64,000 nt of DNA, from the NCBI RefSeq assembly GCF_000238375.3, contig NZ_AHBZ03000027.1:496001-560000 (forward strand), given 5' to 3'. The notes below the pieces were generated by a model. That model worked only from the letters and a program-made list of their open reading frames with translations, did no database searches and was not told the DNA's origin. The position numbers were made by a program, and so were the translations under genes. Positions 55,005-64,000 of the stretch are shown here, one piece after another (position 1 is the stretch's first letter; each line of letters starts with the position of its first letter). This DNA is from Pseudoalteromonas citrea. GTDB taxonomy: Bacteria; Pseudomonadota; Gammaproteobacteria; Enterobacterales; Alteromonadaceae.

Positions 55005-55310
55005 ATGTTAACAAAACGTTTTTTTAAAACAAAAGACGAAGCCGAAGTCACGTTTGAATTTTCTCACCCAGAAGCAAAAAAAGTAGAATTAGTTGCTGAG
55101 TTCACAGATTGGGAACCTGTAACAATGAAATTCAACAAAAAAGAGCGGGCTTTTAAGAGTAAACATCGTTTGCCAACCGATAAACAATTTCATTTTAGGT
55201 ATCTCATAAACGGTGAACTATGGGATAACGATCATAAAGCTGATGCATATGCAACCAATAGCTTTGGTACCGAAAACAGTGTGGTAAATACGCAAAAAAT
55301 AGCGATGTAA
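55005..55310 (+). CDS. Stand-alone CBM48 (isoamylase early-set) protein
   Basis: The protein of 101 residues starts at MLTKRFFKTK, seven bases after GGAG. It is one CBM48/AMPK-beta-like glycogen-binding fold: VELVAEFTDWEPVTMKFNKKE, FHFRYLINGELWDNDHKAD, ending in SFGTENSVV. It has no catalytic domain. First in the glycogen operon, with a 6-base gap to malQ, it could bind glycogen and help to place the enzymes, or regulate them. Confidence 0.85.
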   Translation: MLTKRFFKTKDEAEVTFEFSHPEAKKVELVAEFTDWEPVTMKFNKKERAFKSKHRLPTDKQFHFRYLINGELWDNDHKADAYATNSFGTENSVVNTQKIAM

Positions 55311-55316
55311 CTGTCA

Positions 55317-57311
55317 ATGGAAGGATTACAACAGTTACTTTATTTACATGGCATTGGTTACGATTATATAAAATACACTGGCGAACATGTTGTGTTTGAT
55401 CATGAAACACGCAATCGTGCATTACACGCGTGCGGTGTAGATACAAGCGATGACAAGTATATTGAAGAAAAAATATATCAGCTAGATATTGCACAATGGC
55501 AGTCGGTTATCTCTTCAGTAAGCTTAGTTGATGAGCAAAATGCTACGCTTGCAATCAAGTTACCAGAGCAGCACCGAGCGATTACTGGTGTATTGTCAAT
55601 TCCAAGTTTAGATATTAATCACCACTTTGATACGGCGCATTGCATGGTTAGTGGAGAATATAACTATGGCGGCATCAATTATTTGGAGCTTCAGGTACCA
55701 CTACCCTCTATGCCCGTTGGCTATCATGATGCTGAAATAACTTTGCCGTTAGGTCAATTTAAAACGCAGGTGTGGTCTACACCAAAACAATGTTATAAAG
55801 CGCAAGCACATAAACAGGTAGGGGTATCGACACAGCTCTATACACTTAAAAGTGTACGCAACTTAGGGGTTGGTGATTTTTTAGATCTTGAAGAGTTAAT
55901 TGTCTACTCAGCAAAGGCTGGATGTGACTTTGTTTTACTAAACCCGTTACATTTATTGTTTTGTGATGAACCAGACAGAGCAAGCCCATATAGCCCAAAT
56001 CATCGCGGACTAATTAATCCATTATATATTGCAATAGAAAGCAGCGCTTGGTTGCATGGTAACACGGAATTTGAAACAGCCTTGGAACAGGCTTTGTCCG
56101 TTTTAACTGAGCAGAAGCAGTTACAATATATTGATTATTCAGTTGTCAGTGAATCAAAATATGCATTATTGGCATTATCGTTTTGTATATTTAAAGCTGA
56201 AGCTGCCGAGATAGACAAGCAAGCATTCAAGAATTACCAATTGCAAAATAAAGTACTACTCGAGGCGCTGAGCGGTGACGATTTTGCAGTGTTTTGTCAA
56301 TGGTTAGCAACTCAACAGTTGGAGCGGTGTCAACGCGTTGCAAAAGACAATAAAATGGCTATTGGTTTGATTAATGATTTAGCCGTTGGATGTGCCAAAG
56401 ATGGCATAGAGTATACTCAAAATAGCGATCTTTATGCGACCGGTGCACAAGTTGGTGCACCGCCAGACCCTTGGGCTCAAAATGGTCAAGATTGGGGCTT
56501 ACCAGCTTTAGACCCAATTCAGATTAAACAGAATAAATTTCAGTTTTTTAAATCACTAGTGAAAAATAACCTCTGTAATGTTGGTGGTTTACGAATTGAT
56601 CATGTTATGGCTTTAAGACGGCTTTGGTGGTGCTTGCAGCTTGAAAGTGGTGTAAGTGGTTGCTATGTATATTACCCATTTGAGTATTTATTAGCGGTGC
56701 TTAAAATAGAGTCAAACTTGTCACAAAGTATCGTGATTGGCGAAGATTTAGGGGTTGTGCCACCTGAAGTGGTGAGTGCGATGAAAGAATCATCGTTGCT
56801 TGGTAATATTCTATTTTACTTTGAAAAAGATGCTCATGGCAACTTTGTAAAAAATGAACACCTACGAAAAGACACGATATTAATGATTGCTAATCATGAT
56901 GTTCCGCCTTTCAAAGGTTGGTGGAACGCGGATGATTTGCAACTTAAACTGCAATACAATTTATTGTCGGTTAATGAATTTGATGAACAAAGCGCGAACC
57001 GATATACACAAAAACAACAACTGATTTATTGGTTGCATCAACATCAACACCAGACGTCTGGCCTTGATATAAATTGTGATTCACAAGTGGTTTATCAAGC
57101 AATGTTATGTGTTTTAGCCTTGTCCCCTGTGCATTTACTTTGCATTCAACTCGATGATCTTGATCAACAAGTATTACCTGTAAATATTCCAGGAACAGAC
57201 ACTGAGTATCCAAATTGGCGGAGGCGTTTAAATCATACTGTGCCAGAAGTATTTTCTAAACATACTGATTTCATCAAAAATTTAACTCAACTTAGGACAA
57301 GTCATGAATAG
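55317..57311 (+). CDS. malQ: 4-alpha-glucanotransferase (amylomaltase)
   Basis: GH77 amylomaltase transfers alpha-1,4-glucan segments between chains. The 664-residue protein has an N-terminal region of about 160 residues and a catalytic barrel: GVGDFLDLEELIVYSAKAGCDFV, SPYSPNHRGLINPLYI, GAPPDPWAQNGQDWGLPALDP, GLRIDHVMALRRLWW (catalytic Asp), VIGEDLGVVPPEV (catalytic Glu) and IANHDVPPFKGWW. The start follows the CBM48 gene by 6 bases; the last 8 bases overlap glgB. It works on the oligosaccharides released by glgX/glgP. Confidence 0.95.
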   Translation: MEGLQQLLYLHGIGYDYIKYTGEHVVFDHETRNRALHACGVDTSDDKYIEEKIYQLDIAQWQSVISSVSLVDEQNATLAIKLPEQHRAITGVLSIPSLDINHHFDTAHCMVSGEYNYGGINYLELQVPLPSMPVGYHDAEITLPLGQFKTQVWSTPKQCYKAQAHKQVGVSTQLYTLKSVRNLGVGDFLDLEELIVYSAKAGCDFVLLNPLHLLFCDEPDRASPYSPNHRGLINPLYIAIESSAWLHGNTEFETALEQALSVLTEQKQLQYIDYSVVSESKYALLALSFCIFKAEAAEIDKQAFKNYQLQNKVLLEALSGDDFAVFCQWLATQQLERCQRVAKDNKMAIGLINDLAVGCAKDGIEYTQNSDLYATGAQVGAPPDPWAQNGQDWGLPALDPIQIKQNKFQFFKSLVKNNLCNVGGLRIDHVMALRRLWWCLQLESGVSGCYVYYPFEYLLAVLKIESNLSQSIVIGEDLGVVPPEVVSAMKESSLLGNILFYFEKDAHGNFVKNEHLRKDTILMIANHDVPPFKGWWNADDLQLKLQYNLLSVNEFDEQSANRYTQKQQLIYWLHQHQHQTSGLDINCDSQVVYQAMLCVLALSPVHLLCIQLDDLDQQVLPVNIPGTDTEYPNWRRRLNHTVPEVFSKHTDFIKNLTQLRTSHE

Positions 57312-59532
57312 CATTTTAACACCTACAAATAAGATAAATGACTATTCAGAGCAGCTTAACGCGCTCCAAATAGGGACGTTTTCCGACCCGTTTTCATTTT
57401 TAGGGTTACATAAAATTGATGAAAGTACCTATGAAGTGCGTGTTTATTTGCCCGGTGCTGTGTCTGTATCATTGGCGAATAAAGCGAAAGACGCGATATT
57501 CAAAAAGTACTTAAACAGTGATTTATTTTTATTACGAGTGACTGATAAAGCGTTATCGGATGTACGAAAACTTGAAGTGATTTACCCTGAGCATACAGAC
57601 ATTAAATATGACATTTATCAATTTGGTTGTTGTATTAGCGAAGATACTTTGTATTTGTTCAATGAAGGAACATTAGAGCGGGCTTATCAACATTTAGGTT
57701 CGCACTTTGTTGAGCATGAAGGCGTGCAAGGCGTACGTTTTGCGGTATGGGCACCTAATGCAAAAAGTGTTTCAGTAGTTGGCGAGTTTAATTGTTGGCA
57801 GCGAAGTGAGCACTTTATGAGAAAGCATCCCGCAAGTGGTGTGTGGGAGCTTTTTATACCAGCCTTAAAAGCACAACAAACGTATAAATACTCGGTGGTA
57901 GATAGTTATGGCAATGTAACAGATAAAGCTGACCCATTTGCATTTAAGATGCAGCAAGCCCCTGGTACGGCTTCTGTACTCCAACCCCTTGTTATCCGTA
58001 AAAAGCCAACTTTAAAACAGCAACAGAGCAGAGCAAAACGCAATAAAATAGATGCACCTATTAGTATTTATGAGGTGCAATTAGGGTCTTGGAAACGCCG
58101 CACTGACGAAGGTAACCGCTTTTTAACTTATCGCGAGTTAGCAGATGACTTAGTGATGTATGTTAAGGACCTTGGTTTTACGCATTTACAGCTTATGCCC
58201 ATCAGCGAGTATCCGTTTGACGGCTCATGGGGTTACCAACCAGTAGGGCTTTTTTCACCAACGAGTCGTTTTGGTAGTTATGAAGATTTTGTATATTTTG
58301 TTGAACGGTGCGAAGACGCCAACCTTGGGTTACTAATTGATTGGGTACCGGGGCATTTTCCTTCAGACCCACATGGTCTTCATAAATTTGATGGGACGCA
58401 TTTATTTGAACATGCTGACATGAGGCAAGGTTTTCACCCCGATTGGAATACCTATATTTACAATTATGATCGCCCTGAAGTAAAGAGTTTTCTGCTGGCG
58501 AATGCCATGTATTGGCTTAGTGAATTTCAGTTGGATGGGTTACGAGTCGACGCGGTCGCATCGATGTTGTATTTAGATTACAGTCGCAATGATGGAGAGT
58601 GGGTTGCGAATCAATATGGTGGACGAGAAAACTTAGGTGCAATTGCGTGTCTACAGGACGTTAATAAACGCAGTTATGGACAAGACGATAACATCATGAT
58701 GGTAGCGGAAGAGTCGACGGCATGGCCTGGCGTTACACAGAGTGTGGAACATCAAGGCCTAGGTTTCGGTTTTAAATGGAATATGGGCTGGATGAATGAC
58801 AGTTTAAACTATATCAGTCGTGATCCGATCCATAGGCGCTATCACCATCATGAAATGACTTTTTCTATGGCATATGCGTACTCTGAAAACTATATTTTAC
58901 CCCTAAGTCATGATGAAGTCGTCCATGGTAAGGGCGCGTTGCTTAGTAAGATGCCGGGAGATGATTGGCAACAATTTGCTACGTTACGAGCGTATTATGG
59001 TTTTATGTATGCTCATCCCGGTAAGAAACTTTTATTTATGGGCAGTGAATTAGCGCCTCGTTCTGAGTGGGATCACAATGAAGGACTTGATTGGCAATTA
59101 CTAGACTCGCCAGCTCACCGAGGTATCCAGCGCACAGTAAAAGAGCTAAACACGGTTTATCAACGTGAAGGTGCGTTGCATGAATGTGACAACACACCTG
59201 CTGGCTTTCAGTGGATTGATGGCGACAATTCGGAGCAGAGCATGTTTAGTTTTGCTCGCTATGGTAAATCAAAAGACGATTTGTTGGTTGTAATTAGTCA
59301 TTTTACTGCACAAGTATTTCATCAATATAGAATGGGTGTTCCCCAAAGTGGCGTGTATGAGGTGATTCTTAACACAGACAATGAAGCTTTGTACGGCTCA
59401 GGGGTAACAGCTGTTGCAGGTAAGTCACAATTAATTGAATCAACAGCAGAAGCATCCCATGGATTCGAAAATAGTATTGTTTTGACTATTCCTCCATTAA
59501 CAACACTGTACTTAAAACGGATCACAGGTTAA
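57304..59532 (+). CDS. glgB: 1,4-alpha-glucan branching enzyme
   Basis: GlgB makes alpha-1,6 branches in glycogen. The 742-residue protein has the N-terminal N1 domain (about 1-120; FSDPFSFLGLH), CBM48 (about 130-215; GVRFAVWAPNAKSVSVVGEFN) and the GH13 barrel with PISEYPFDGSWGYQPVG, LDGLRVDAVASMLYLDYSR (catalytic Asp), MMVAEEST (catalytic Glu) and LSHDEVVHGKG. ATG overlaps the malQ stop (ATGAATAG). Length compares with E. coli (728). Order malQ-glgB-glgX-glgP is compact. Confidence 0.97.
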   Translation: MNSILTPTNKINDYSEQLNALQIGTFSDPFSFLGLHKIDESTYEVRVYLPGAVSVSLANKAKDAIFKKYLNSDLFLLRVTDKALSDVRKLEVIYPEHTDIKYDIYQFGCCISEDTLYLFNEGTLERAYQHLGSHFVEHEGVQGVRFAVWAPNAKSVSVVGEFNCWQRSEHFMRKHPASGVWELFIPALKAQQTYKYSVVDSYGNVTDKADPFAFKMQQAPGTASVLQPLVIRKKPTLKQQQSRAKRNKIDAPISIYEVQLGSWKRRTDEGNRFLTYRELADDLVMYVKDLGFTHLQLMPISEYPFDGSWGYQPVGLFSPTSRFGSYEDFVYFVERCEDANLGLLIDWVPGHFPSDPHGLHKFDGTHLFEHADMRQGFHPDWNTYIYNYDRPEVKSFLLANAMYWLSEFQLDGLRVDAVASMLYLDYSRNDGEWVANQYGGRENLGAIACLQDVNKRSYGQDDNIMMVAEESTAWPGVTQSVEHQGLGFGFKWNMGWMNDSLNYISRDPIHRRYHHHEMTFSMAYAYSENYILPLSHDEVVHGKGALLSKMPGDDWQQFATLRAYYGFMYAHPGKKLLFMGSELAPRSEWDHNEGLDWQLLDSPAHRGIQRTVKELNTVYQREGALHECDNTPAGFQWIDGDNSEQSMFSFARYGKSKDDLLVVISHFTAQVFHQYRMGVPQSGVYEVILNTDNEALYGSGVTAVAGKSQLIESTAEASHGFENSIVLTIPPLTTLYLKRITG

Positions 59533-59537
59533 TTAAA

Positions 59538-61589
59538 ATGCTAAATTCATGCCGAGGCAGTCATACGCATCTAGGTAGCACAAAAAAAGATACCGGTGTC
59601 AATTTTGCCGTTTATGCACCCAACGCAAGTCAGGTATATTTGTGCCTTTTTGATACTAGCGGGCACTCTCAAACTGCAATGATCGATATGTTTTTACATG
59701 AAGGAGGCAGTTGGAGTGTATTCGTAGAGCCCTTAAAGGAGGGGGCGTTATACGGATTTCGAGTCGAAGGTGACTACGACCCTCAAGCTGGTCGGTTGTT
59801 TAATGTCAATAAACTATTGATGGACCCATATGCGAAAGATTTTTTTGGTGAGTTTACTTGGAGTGAGCGCCACTTTTGTCATATGCCAGTCGGTACGTTA
59901 AGTAAGCTAGATAACGCGATTGACATGCCTAAGTCCAAGGTTACTACTTTAGCTAAATACACAGAGAAAAGGCCTAATCACCCCTGGTCAAAAACAGTTA
60001 TCTATGAATGCCATGTCAAGGGAGCTACTTATAAGCACCCTGATATCAACCCAGAATTTAGGGGTAAGTTTTTAGGTCTTGCAGACCCTGCATTCATATC
60101 TCACATCAAACGCCTTGGTATTACAACTCTTGAGTTATTGCCCATCCACGCATTTGTTAGTGAGCAATTTCTTATCACCAAAGGTCTGCGAAATTATTGG
60201 GGATACAATACACTCAACTTTTTTACGCCGCATAAATCATATTTAGTAAATAATGATGTCAGTGAGTTTCAACGAATGATGGCCACGTTGCATGAAGTTG
60301 GTATAGAAGTCATTATCGATGTGGTTTTTAACCACACAGCTGAAGCTGGAATTGACGGCCCTACTTTATCTCTTAAAGGGCTAAATAATAGCGGTTACTA
60401 TCGGCACTTACCTGAAGAACCTAGCATATACATTAATGATACTGGATGTGGTAACACGCTCAATATTGATGACCCAAAAACACTGCAGTTGGTGTTAGAC
60501 AGCTTACGCTATTGGGTCGAAGTGATGGGCGTTGATGGTTTTCGATTTGATTTAGCAACGATCCTCGCACGCACCAGTCATGGTTTTAACGCCCATCACG
60601 CTTTTATTAATGCGATATTACAAGATCCGATACTTAATAAAACCAAATTGATAGCAGAGCCATGGGATATTGGCCCTGGAGGCTATCAATTGGGGGCATT
60701 TTTATCACCATGGCGTGAGTGGAACGATAAATACCGAGATACGATAAGGCGTTTTTGGCGAAAAGATGAAGAGATATTACCTGAGCTTGCGAAGCGTGTT
60801 CATGGCTCCAACGATATTTTTGAGCACAATAAACGAGGGCCGCTCAACTCAATCAATTTTATTACCAGTCATGACGGGTACACGTTAGCTGACTGGGTCA
60901 GCTATGAGACTAAGCATAACTTGGCTAACGGTGAACTAAACCGTGATGGTCACGGGGAAAATTATTCATTTAATTGTGGCAAAGAAGGATTTTCGACTGA
61001 TGCAGATATAGTGCGTTTGCGTCTAAAAATGCAAAAGAATGCGCTAGTAACTCTCTTTTTGTCCAAAGGGGTGCCAATGATTGCAGCAGGCACTGAGTTT
61101 AGCCACTCCCAAGGTGGTAACAACAATGCATACTGCCAAGATAATCGCACTAATTGGTTGGCATGGAAACCGTCTCAGCAAGACCACTCGCTTATTTATT
61201 TTATTGAAGAATTATTATCGATTCGTAAAGCGTTTAGTGTGTTTCAGCATGGGTTTTATGTTCACTCAGATGACAGTCGTTTTTCTGTCTGTTGGTTAGA
61301 TGAAAATGGCCAACTGATGAGTGAATCAGATTGGCATAGTGAAGGCCGTAAATGGTTACTGTATTCAATTAAAGACCGCCAATTAGAGCAAGCACTATTA
61401 ATTATTTTTAATGCGCATGATGAAAGTTTAGAAGCTACATTGCCTTGTGCGCCATTTTCCGAACATTGGCAATTTGCATTAAGTAGTTGTGATTGTGCCA
61501 AATATGACAGTGCAGATCCTATGTGCACAATCTCAGCCCAATCTAGTTGGGTATTTACATCGCTAAAAGAGGGAAACATACATGGCTAA
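59538..61589 (+). CDS. glgX: Glycogen debranching enzyme GlgX
   Basis: GlgX hydrolyses the alpha-1,6 linkages of limit branches. The 683-residue GH13 protein has an N-terminal CBM48 (GVNFAVYAPNASQVYLCLF), catalytic segments IYECHVKGATYKHPDI, NYWGYNTLNFFTP, VIIDVVFNHTAE, GVDGFRFDLATILAR (Asp), IAEPWDIGPGGYQLG (Glu) and FITSHDGYTLADWVSYE. It is slightly longer than E. coli GlgX (657). It overlaps glgP by 8 bases (ATGGCTAA). Confidence 0.96.
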   Translation: MLNSCRGSHTHLGSTKKDTGVNFAVYAPNASQVYLCLFDTSGHSQTAMIDMFLHEGGSWSVFVEPLKEGALYGFRVEGDYDPQAGRLFNVNKLLMDPYAKDFFGEFTWSERHFCHMPVGTLSKLDNAIDMPKSKVTTLAKYTEKRPNHPWSKTVIYECHVKGATYKHPDINPEFRGKFLGLADPAFISHIKRLGITTLELLPIHAFVSEQFLITKGLRNYWGYNTLNFFTPHKSYLVNNDVSEFQRMMATLHEVGIEVIIDVVFNHTAEAGIDGPTLSLKGLNNSGYYRHLPEEPSIYINDTGCGNTLNIDDPKTLQLVLDSLRYWVEVMGVDGFRFDLATILARTSHGFNAHHAFINAILQDPILNKTKLIAEPWDIGPGGYQLGAFLSPWREWNDKYRDTIRRFWRKDEEILPELAKRVHGSNDIFEHNKRGPLNSINFITSHDGYTLADWVSYETKHNLANGELNRDGHGENYSFNCGKEGFSTDADIVRLRLKMQKNALVTLFLSKGVPMIAAGTEFSHSQGGNNNAYCQDNRTNWLAWKPSQQDHSLIYFIEELLSIRKAFSVFQHGFYVHSDDSRFSVCWLDENGQLMSESDWHSEGRKWLLYSIKDRQLEQALLIIFNAHDESLEATLPCAPFSEHWQFALSSCDCAKYDSADPMCTISAQSSWVFTSLKEGNIHG

Positions 61590-64000
61590 TAAAGGCACAA
61601 ATGTATGCGTCGTAAAACATTGGCAAGATGCACCAAAGCTTGATGAAAGTACGTTAAATGATGACTTAACACGGCACTTTTATTACACGTTGGGACGTGA
61701 CCGTGTGGGTGAGTCTCAGCTGTATTTATATCATGCGTTAGCTCTGACGATTAAAGACCGTATGGTCGCTCGCTGTAGGGCGACTAATTCGTATCTAACA
61801 TCGAAGAAAACACGAAAAGCTGCGTATTTATCGTTAGAGTTTTTAATGGGCAGGGCACTGGGTAATGCAGTTTTGAACCTAGACTTGCAAGACTCTACAG
61901 CGGAAGCTTTGAAACAGTATTGTAGTGAGTTAGAAGTTGTCGCAGAGGCAGAGCATGATGCTGGCCTAGGAAATGGTGGATTAGGGCGTTTGGCTGCGTG
62001 TTTTTTAGATAGTTGCGCGAGTCTTGCATTACCGGTTGTTGGTTATGGGATCCGCTATGAATACGGCATGTTTAATCAAAGCATTGAGAAAGGTCATCAA
62101 ATTGAGCAACCTGACAACTGGTTAAGAGAAGGTCACCCTTGGGAGTTAAGTGCGCCAGATCAAGCTTGTAGAGTCAAGTTTTTTGGTCATGTAGAAAGTT
62201 ATAAAGACAAGCAAGGGAAAGATATTAGATGTTGGGTTGATTCTCAAGATGTGTTAGCGGTTCCGTACGATGTGCCTATTCCAGGCTACAAAAACGGCGT
62301 AGTAAATACGTTAAGGCTTTGGAAGTCTGAAGCAACTGATGAGTTTGATTTAAATGAATTCAATGCTGGTAGCTATTCAGAAGCTGTGGCGCGTAAAAAC
62401 ATGGCTGAGCAAATCACCATGGTCTTATATCCAAATGACAGCAGTGAAAATGGTAAAGAGTTAAGACTGCGTCAGCAGTATTTTCTCTCTAGTGCCAGTT
62501 TACAAGATGTTATTAATAAATGGGTGAATCAATATGGCCCAAATTTCACTGATTTTGCAGATTATCATGTATTCCAACTCAATGACACGCATCCAAGTAT
62601 TGCTGTTGCTGAGTTGATGAGGTTGTTAGTTGACCAATATGAAATTGAATGGGATGAAGCGTGGGCCATCACAACCAGCACAATGGCATATACCAATCAC
62701 ACTTTATTGCCTGAAGCGCTAGAGCGCTGGTCAGTGCCATTATTTAGTAAATTATTACCAAGATTGTTAGAAATTATTTATGAGATCAATGCTCGGTTCT
62801 TGGCCGAAGTTGCCTTGCAGTGGCCTGGTGATGTTAGCAAACAAAGAGAACTGTCATTAATTGAAGAAGGAGATGTTCCTCAGGTAAGAATGGCATATTT
62901 GGCAATTGTGGGGAGTTATTCCGTAAATGGTGTTGCTGCGCTTCATACTCAACTTCTCAAAGCAGGTTTGTTTAAAACATTTAACCAATTATGGCCTGAA
63001 AAGTTTAATAACAAAACGAACGGTGTGACACCTCGACGTTGGTTAGCGCACTGTAACCCTAAACTAAGCGCATTGATATCTGAAAAGATTGGCGCTGAAT
63101 GGGTGGCGGACTTTGCTCAGATTGAGAAAATCAGACGTTATTATGATGATACTGCGTTTCATAAAAAATGGCGAAAAGTAAAATTAGAAAACAAAGTACA
63201 GTTAACCAGCTTGGTTAAGTCCCGATGTGGTGTTGAGTTTGACCCTACGATGATGTTTGACGTTCAAGTTAAGCGGATCCACGAATACAAACGTCAATTG
63301 CTTAATATATTACATGTAATCCATTTATATGACCGCATATGTGCTGGCGATACTCAAGGTATGACACCTAGATGTGTATTGATTGGCGGAAAGGCCGCTC
63401 CAGGTTATTACATGGCAAAAAAAGTTATTAAGCTTATTAATAATGTCGCTGATGTTATCAATCAAGATAAGCGAGCAGCTCCATTACTTAGGGTTGCTTT
63501 TTTGCCTAATTATAACGTTACAGCGATGGAAACTATTTGTGCCGCTACTGATTTATCTGAGCAAATATCTACTGCAGGTAAAGAAGCATCAGGGACTGGC
63601 AATATGAAGTTCATGATGAATGGTGCTGCTACTATAGGTACGTTAGATGGCGCTAACATAGAGATAAGAGAGCAAGTGGGCGCAGATAATTTCTTTTTAT
63701 TTGGTGCACAAGCAGAACAAACAGATCAAATCCGCAGCACATATGATCCAGCCACCATCATTCAAAAAGATAACCGATTACAGAGAGTAATGACGCTGCT
63801 TAAAAGCGGACATTTTAACCTGTTTGAACCGCATATATTTGATGATGTCATTAATGCGATTACAAGTCCTACTGATCCATGGTTGGTTGCCTATGATTTT
63901 GCCAGTTATGTCGACGCCCAAAGCCTTGCGTCGCAAACTTATCAAGATGAAAAAACATGGACTCGGATCAGTATATTAAACACTGCGGCCAGTGGAACTT
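61582..64000 (+). CDS. glgP: Glycogen phosphorylase (3' end cut by window)
   Basis: GlgP releases glucose-1-phosphate from glycogen ends. 806 codons are visible, so only about the last 10-40 residues lie outside. It begins MANKGTNVCVVKH, with ATG overlapping the glgX stop. Recognised segments: AAYLSLEFLMGRALGNAV, GLGNGGLGRLAACFLDS, YGIRYEYGMF, QLNDTHPSIAVAELMRLL, TMAYTNHTLLPEALE, TNGVTPRRWL, VQVKRIHEYKRQLLN, and EASGTGNMKFMMNGA with the PLP Lys676. No frameshift is seen. Confidence 0.97.
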   Translation, partial: MANKGTNVCVVKHWQDAPKLDESTLNDDLTRHFYYTLGRDRVGESQLYLYHALALTIKDRMVARCRATNSYLTSKKTRKAAYLSLEFLMGRALGNAVLNLDLQDSTAEALKQYCSELEVVAEAEHDAGLGNGGLGRLAACFLDSCASLALPVVGYGIRYEYGMFNQSIEKGHQIEQPDNWLREGHPWELSAPDQACRVKFFGHVESYKDKQGKDIRCWVDSQDVLAVPYDVPIPGYKNGVVNTLRLWKSEATDEFDLNEFNAGSYSEAVARKNMAEQITMVLYPNDSSENGKELRLRQQYFLSSASLQDVINKWVNQYGPNFTDFADYHVFQLNDTHPSIAVAELMRLLVDQYEIEWDEAWAITTSTMAYTNHTLLPEALERWSVPLFSKLLPRLLEIIYEINARFLAEVALQWPGDVSKQRELSLIEEGDVPQVRMAYLAIVGSYSVNGVAALHTQLLKAGLFKTFNQLWPEKFNNKTNGVTPRRWLAHCNPKLSALISEKIGAEWVADFAQIEKIRRYYDDTAFHKKWRKVKLENKVQLTSLVKSRCGVEFDPTMMFDVQVKRIHEYKRQLLNILHVIHLYDRICAGDTQGMTPRCVLIGGKAAPGYYMAKKVIKLINNVADVINQDKRAAPLLRVAFLPNYNVTAMETICAATDLSEQISTAGKEASGTGNMKFMMNGAATIGTLDGANIEIREQVGADNFFLFGAQAEQTDQIRSTYDPATIIQKDNRLQRVMTLLKSGHFNLFEPHIFDDVINAITSPTDPWLVAYDFASYVDAQSLASQTYQDEKTWTRISILNTAASGT

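Overview
The window looks like chromosomal DNA of a marine gammaproteobacterium of the order Alteromonadales, most likely Pseudoalteromonas or a close relative. This is inferred from AT-rich coding DNA, dnaK-dnaJ, an AraC/EamA pair, a secreted subtilase with PKD and chitin-binding modules, large TonB-dependent receptors, AbgT, and zinc-independent L31/L36 paralogues. I recognised no rRNA, tRNA, CRISPR array, intact insertion sequence or prophage. Gene density is high and operons are short.

Layout. 1-6.5 kb: the tail of an unknown gene overlapping a membrane-anchored protein of unknown function, a UshA-type 5'-nucleotidase lipoprotein, a DUF3820-like miniprotein, a MAPEG protein and a pitrilysin-type M16 peptidase lipoprotein. 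6.7-11.2 kb: the pqiABC envelope-lipid transport operon (minus strand) and a TesB-like thioesterase behind a FadR-like site. 11.2-14.7 kb: sigma32-type promoter, dnaK, dnaJ. 14.7-21.2 kb: a small Cys-rich membrane protein, YbaK deacylase, AraC regulator and EamA exporter (divergent), fadE behind a FadR-like site overlapping its ribosome-binding region, and an APH-like kinase. 21.2-24.7 kb: secreted subtilase, an orphan sugar-type periplasmic binding protein, and cytochrome b562.

24.8-31.4 kb is the most unusual part. Two secreted basic-secretory-protein (BSP) type metallopeptidases with discoidin and PKD modules flank a TonB-dependent receptor. LacI-type palindromes (core GGAACGTTCC) lie before both transcription units. 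I read this as a small binding, cleavage and uptake locus of unknown substrate.

31.4-48.4 kb: zinc-independent L36 and L31 behind a Zur-like box, small unknown genes, a plant-type dihydrodipicolinate synthase, RhlE helicase, a NYN-domain protein, a Cache chemoreceptor, a half-size DsbB-like protein behind a second Zur-like box, ZapE, a Crp/Fnr regulator-nitroreductase-transporter-acetyltransferase operon, glutathione S-transferase, AbgT, a DUF3081 pair, RNase Z and a DUF2252 protein. 48.8-54.5 kb: an arginine succinyltransferase (AST) cluster (astC, astA, a DUF1338 dioxygenase) with a divergent Lrp/AsnC regulator, then a GGDEF-EAL protein. 55 kb to the end: a glycogen operon with a stand-alone CBM48 protein, malQ, glgB, glgX and glgP, the last cut by the window edge.

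Where an obvious Shine-Dalgarno sequence or family N-terminus argued for an internal start, I shortened the gene and say so. Functions are by recognition of motifs and family sequences from memory; no database search was possible.
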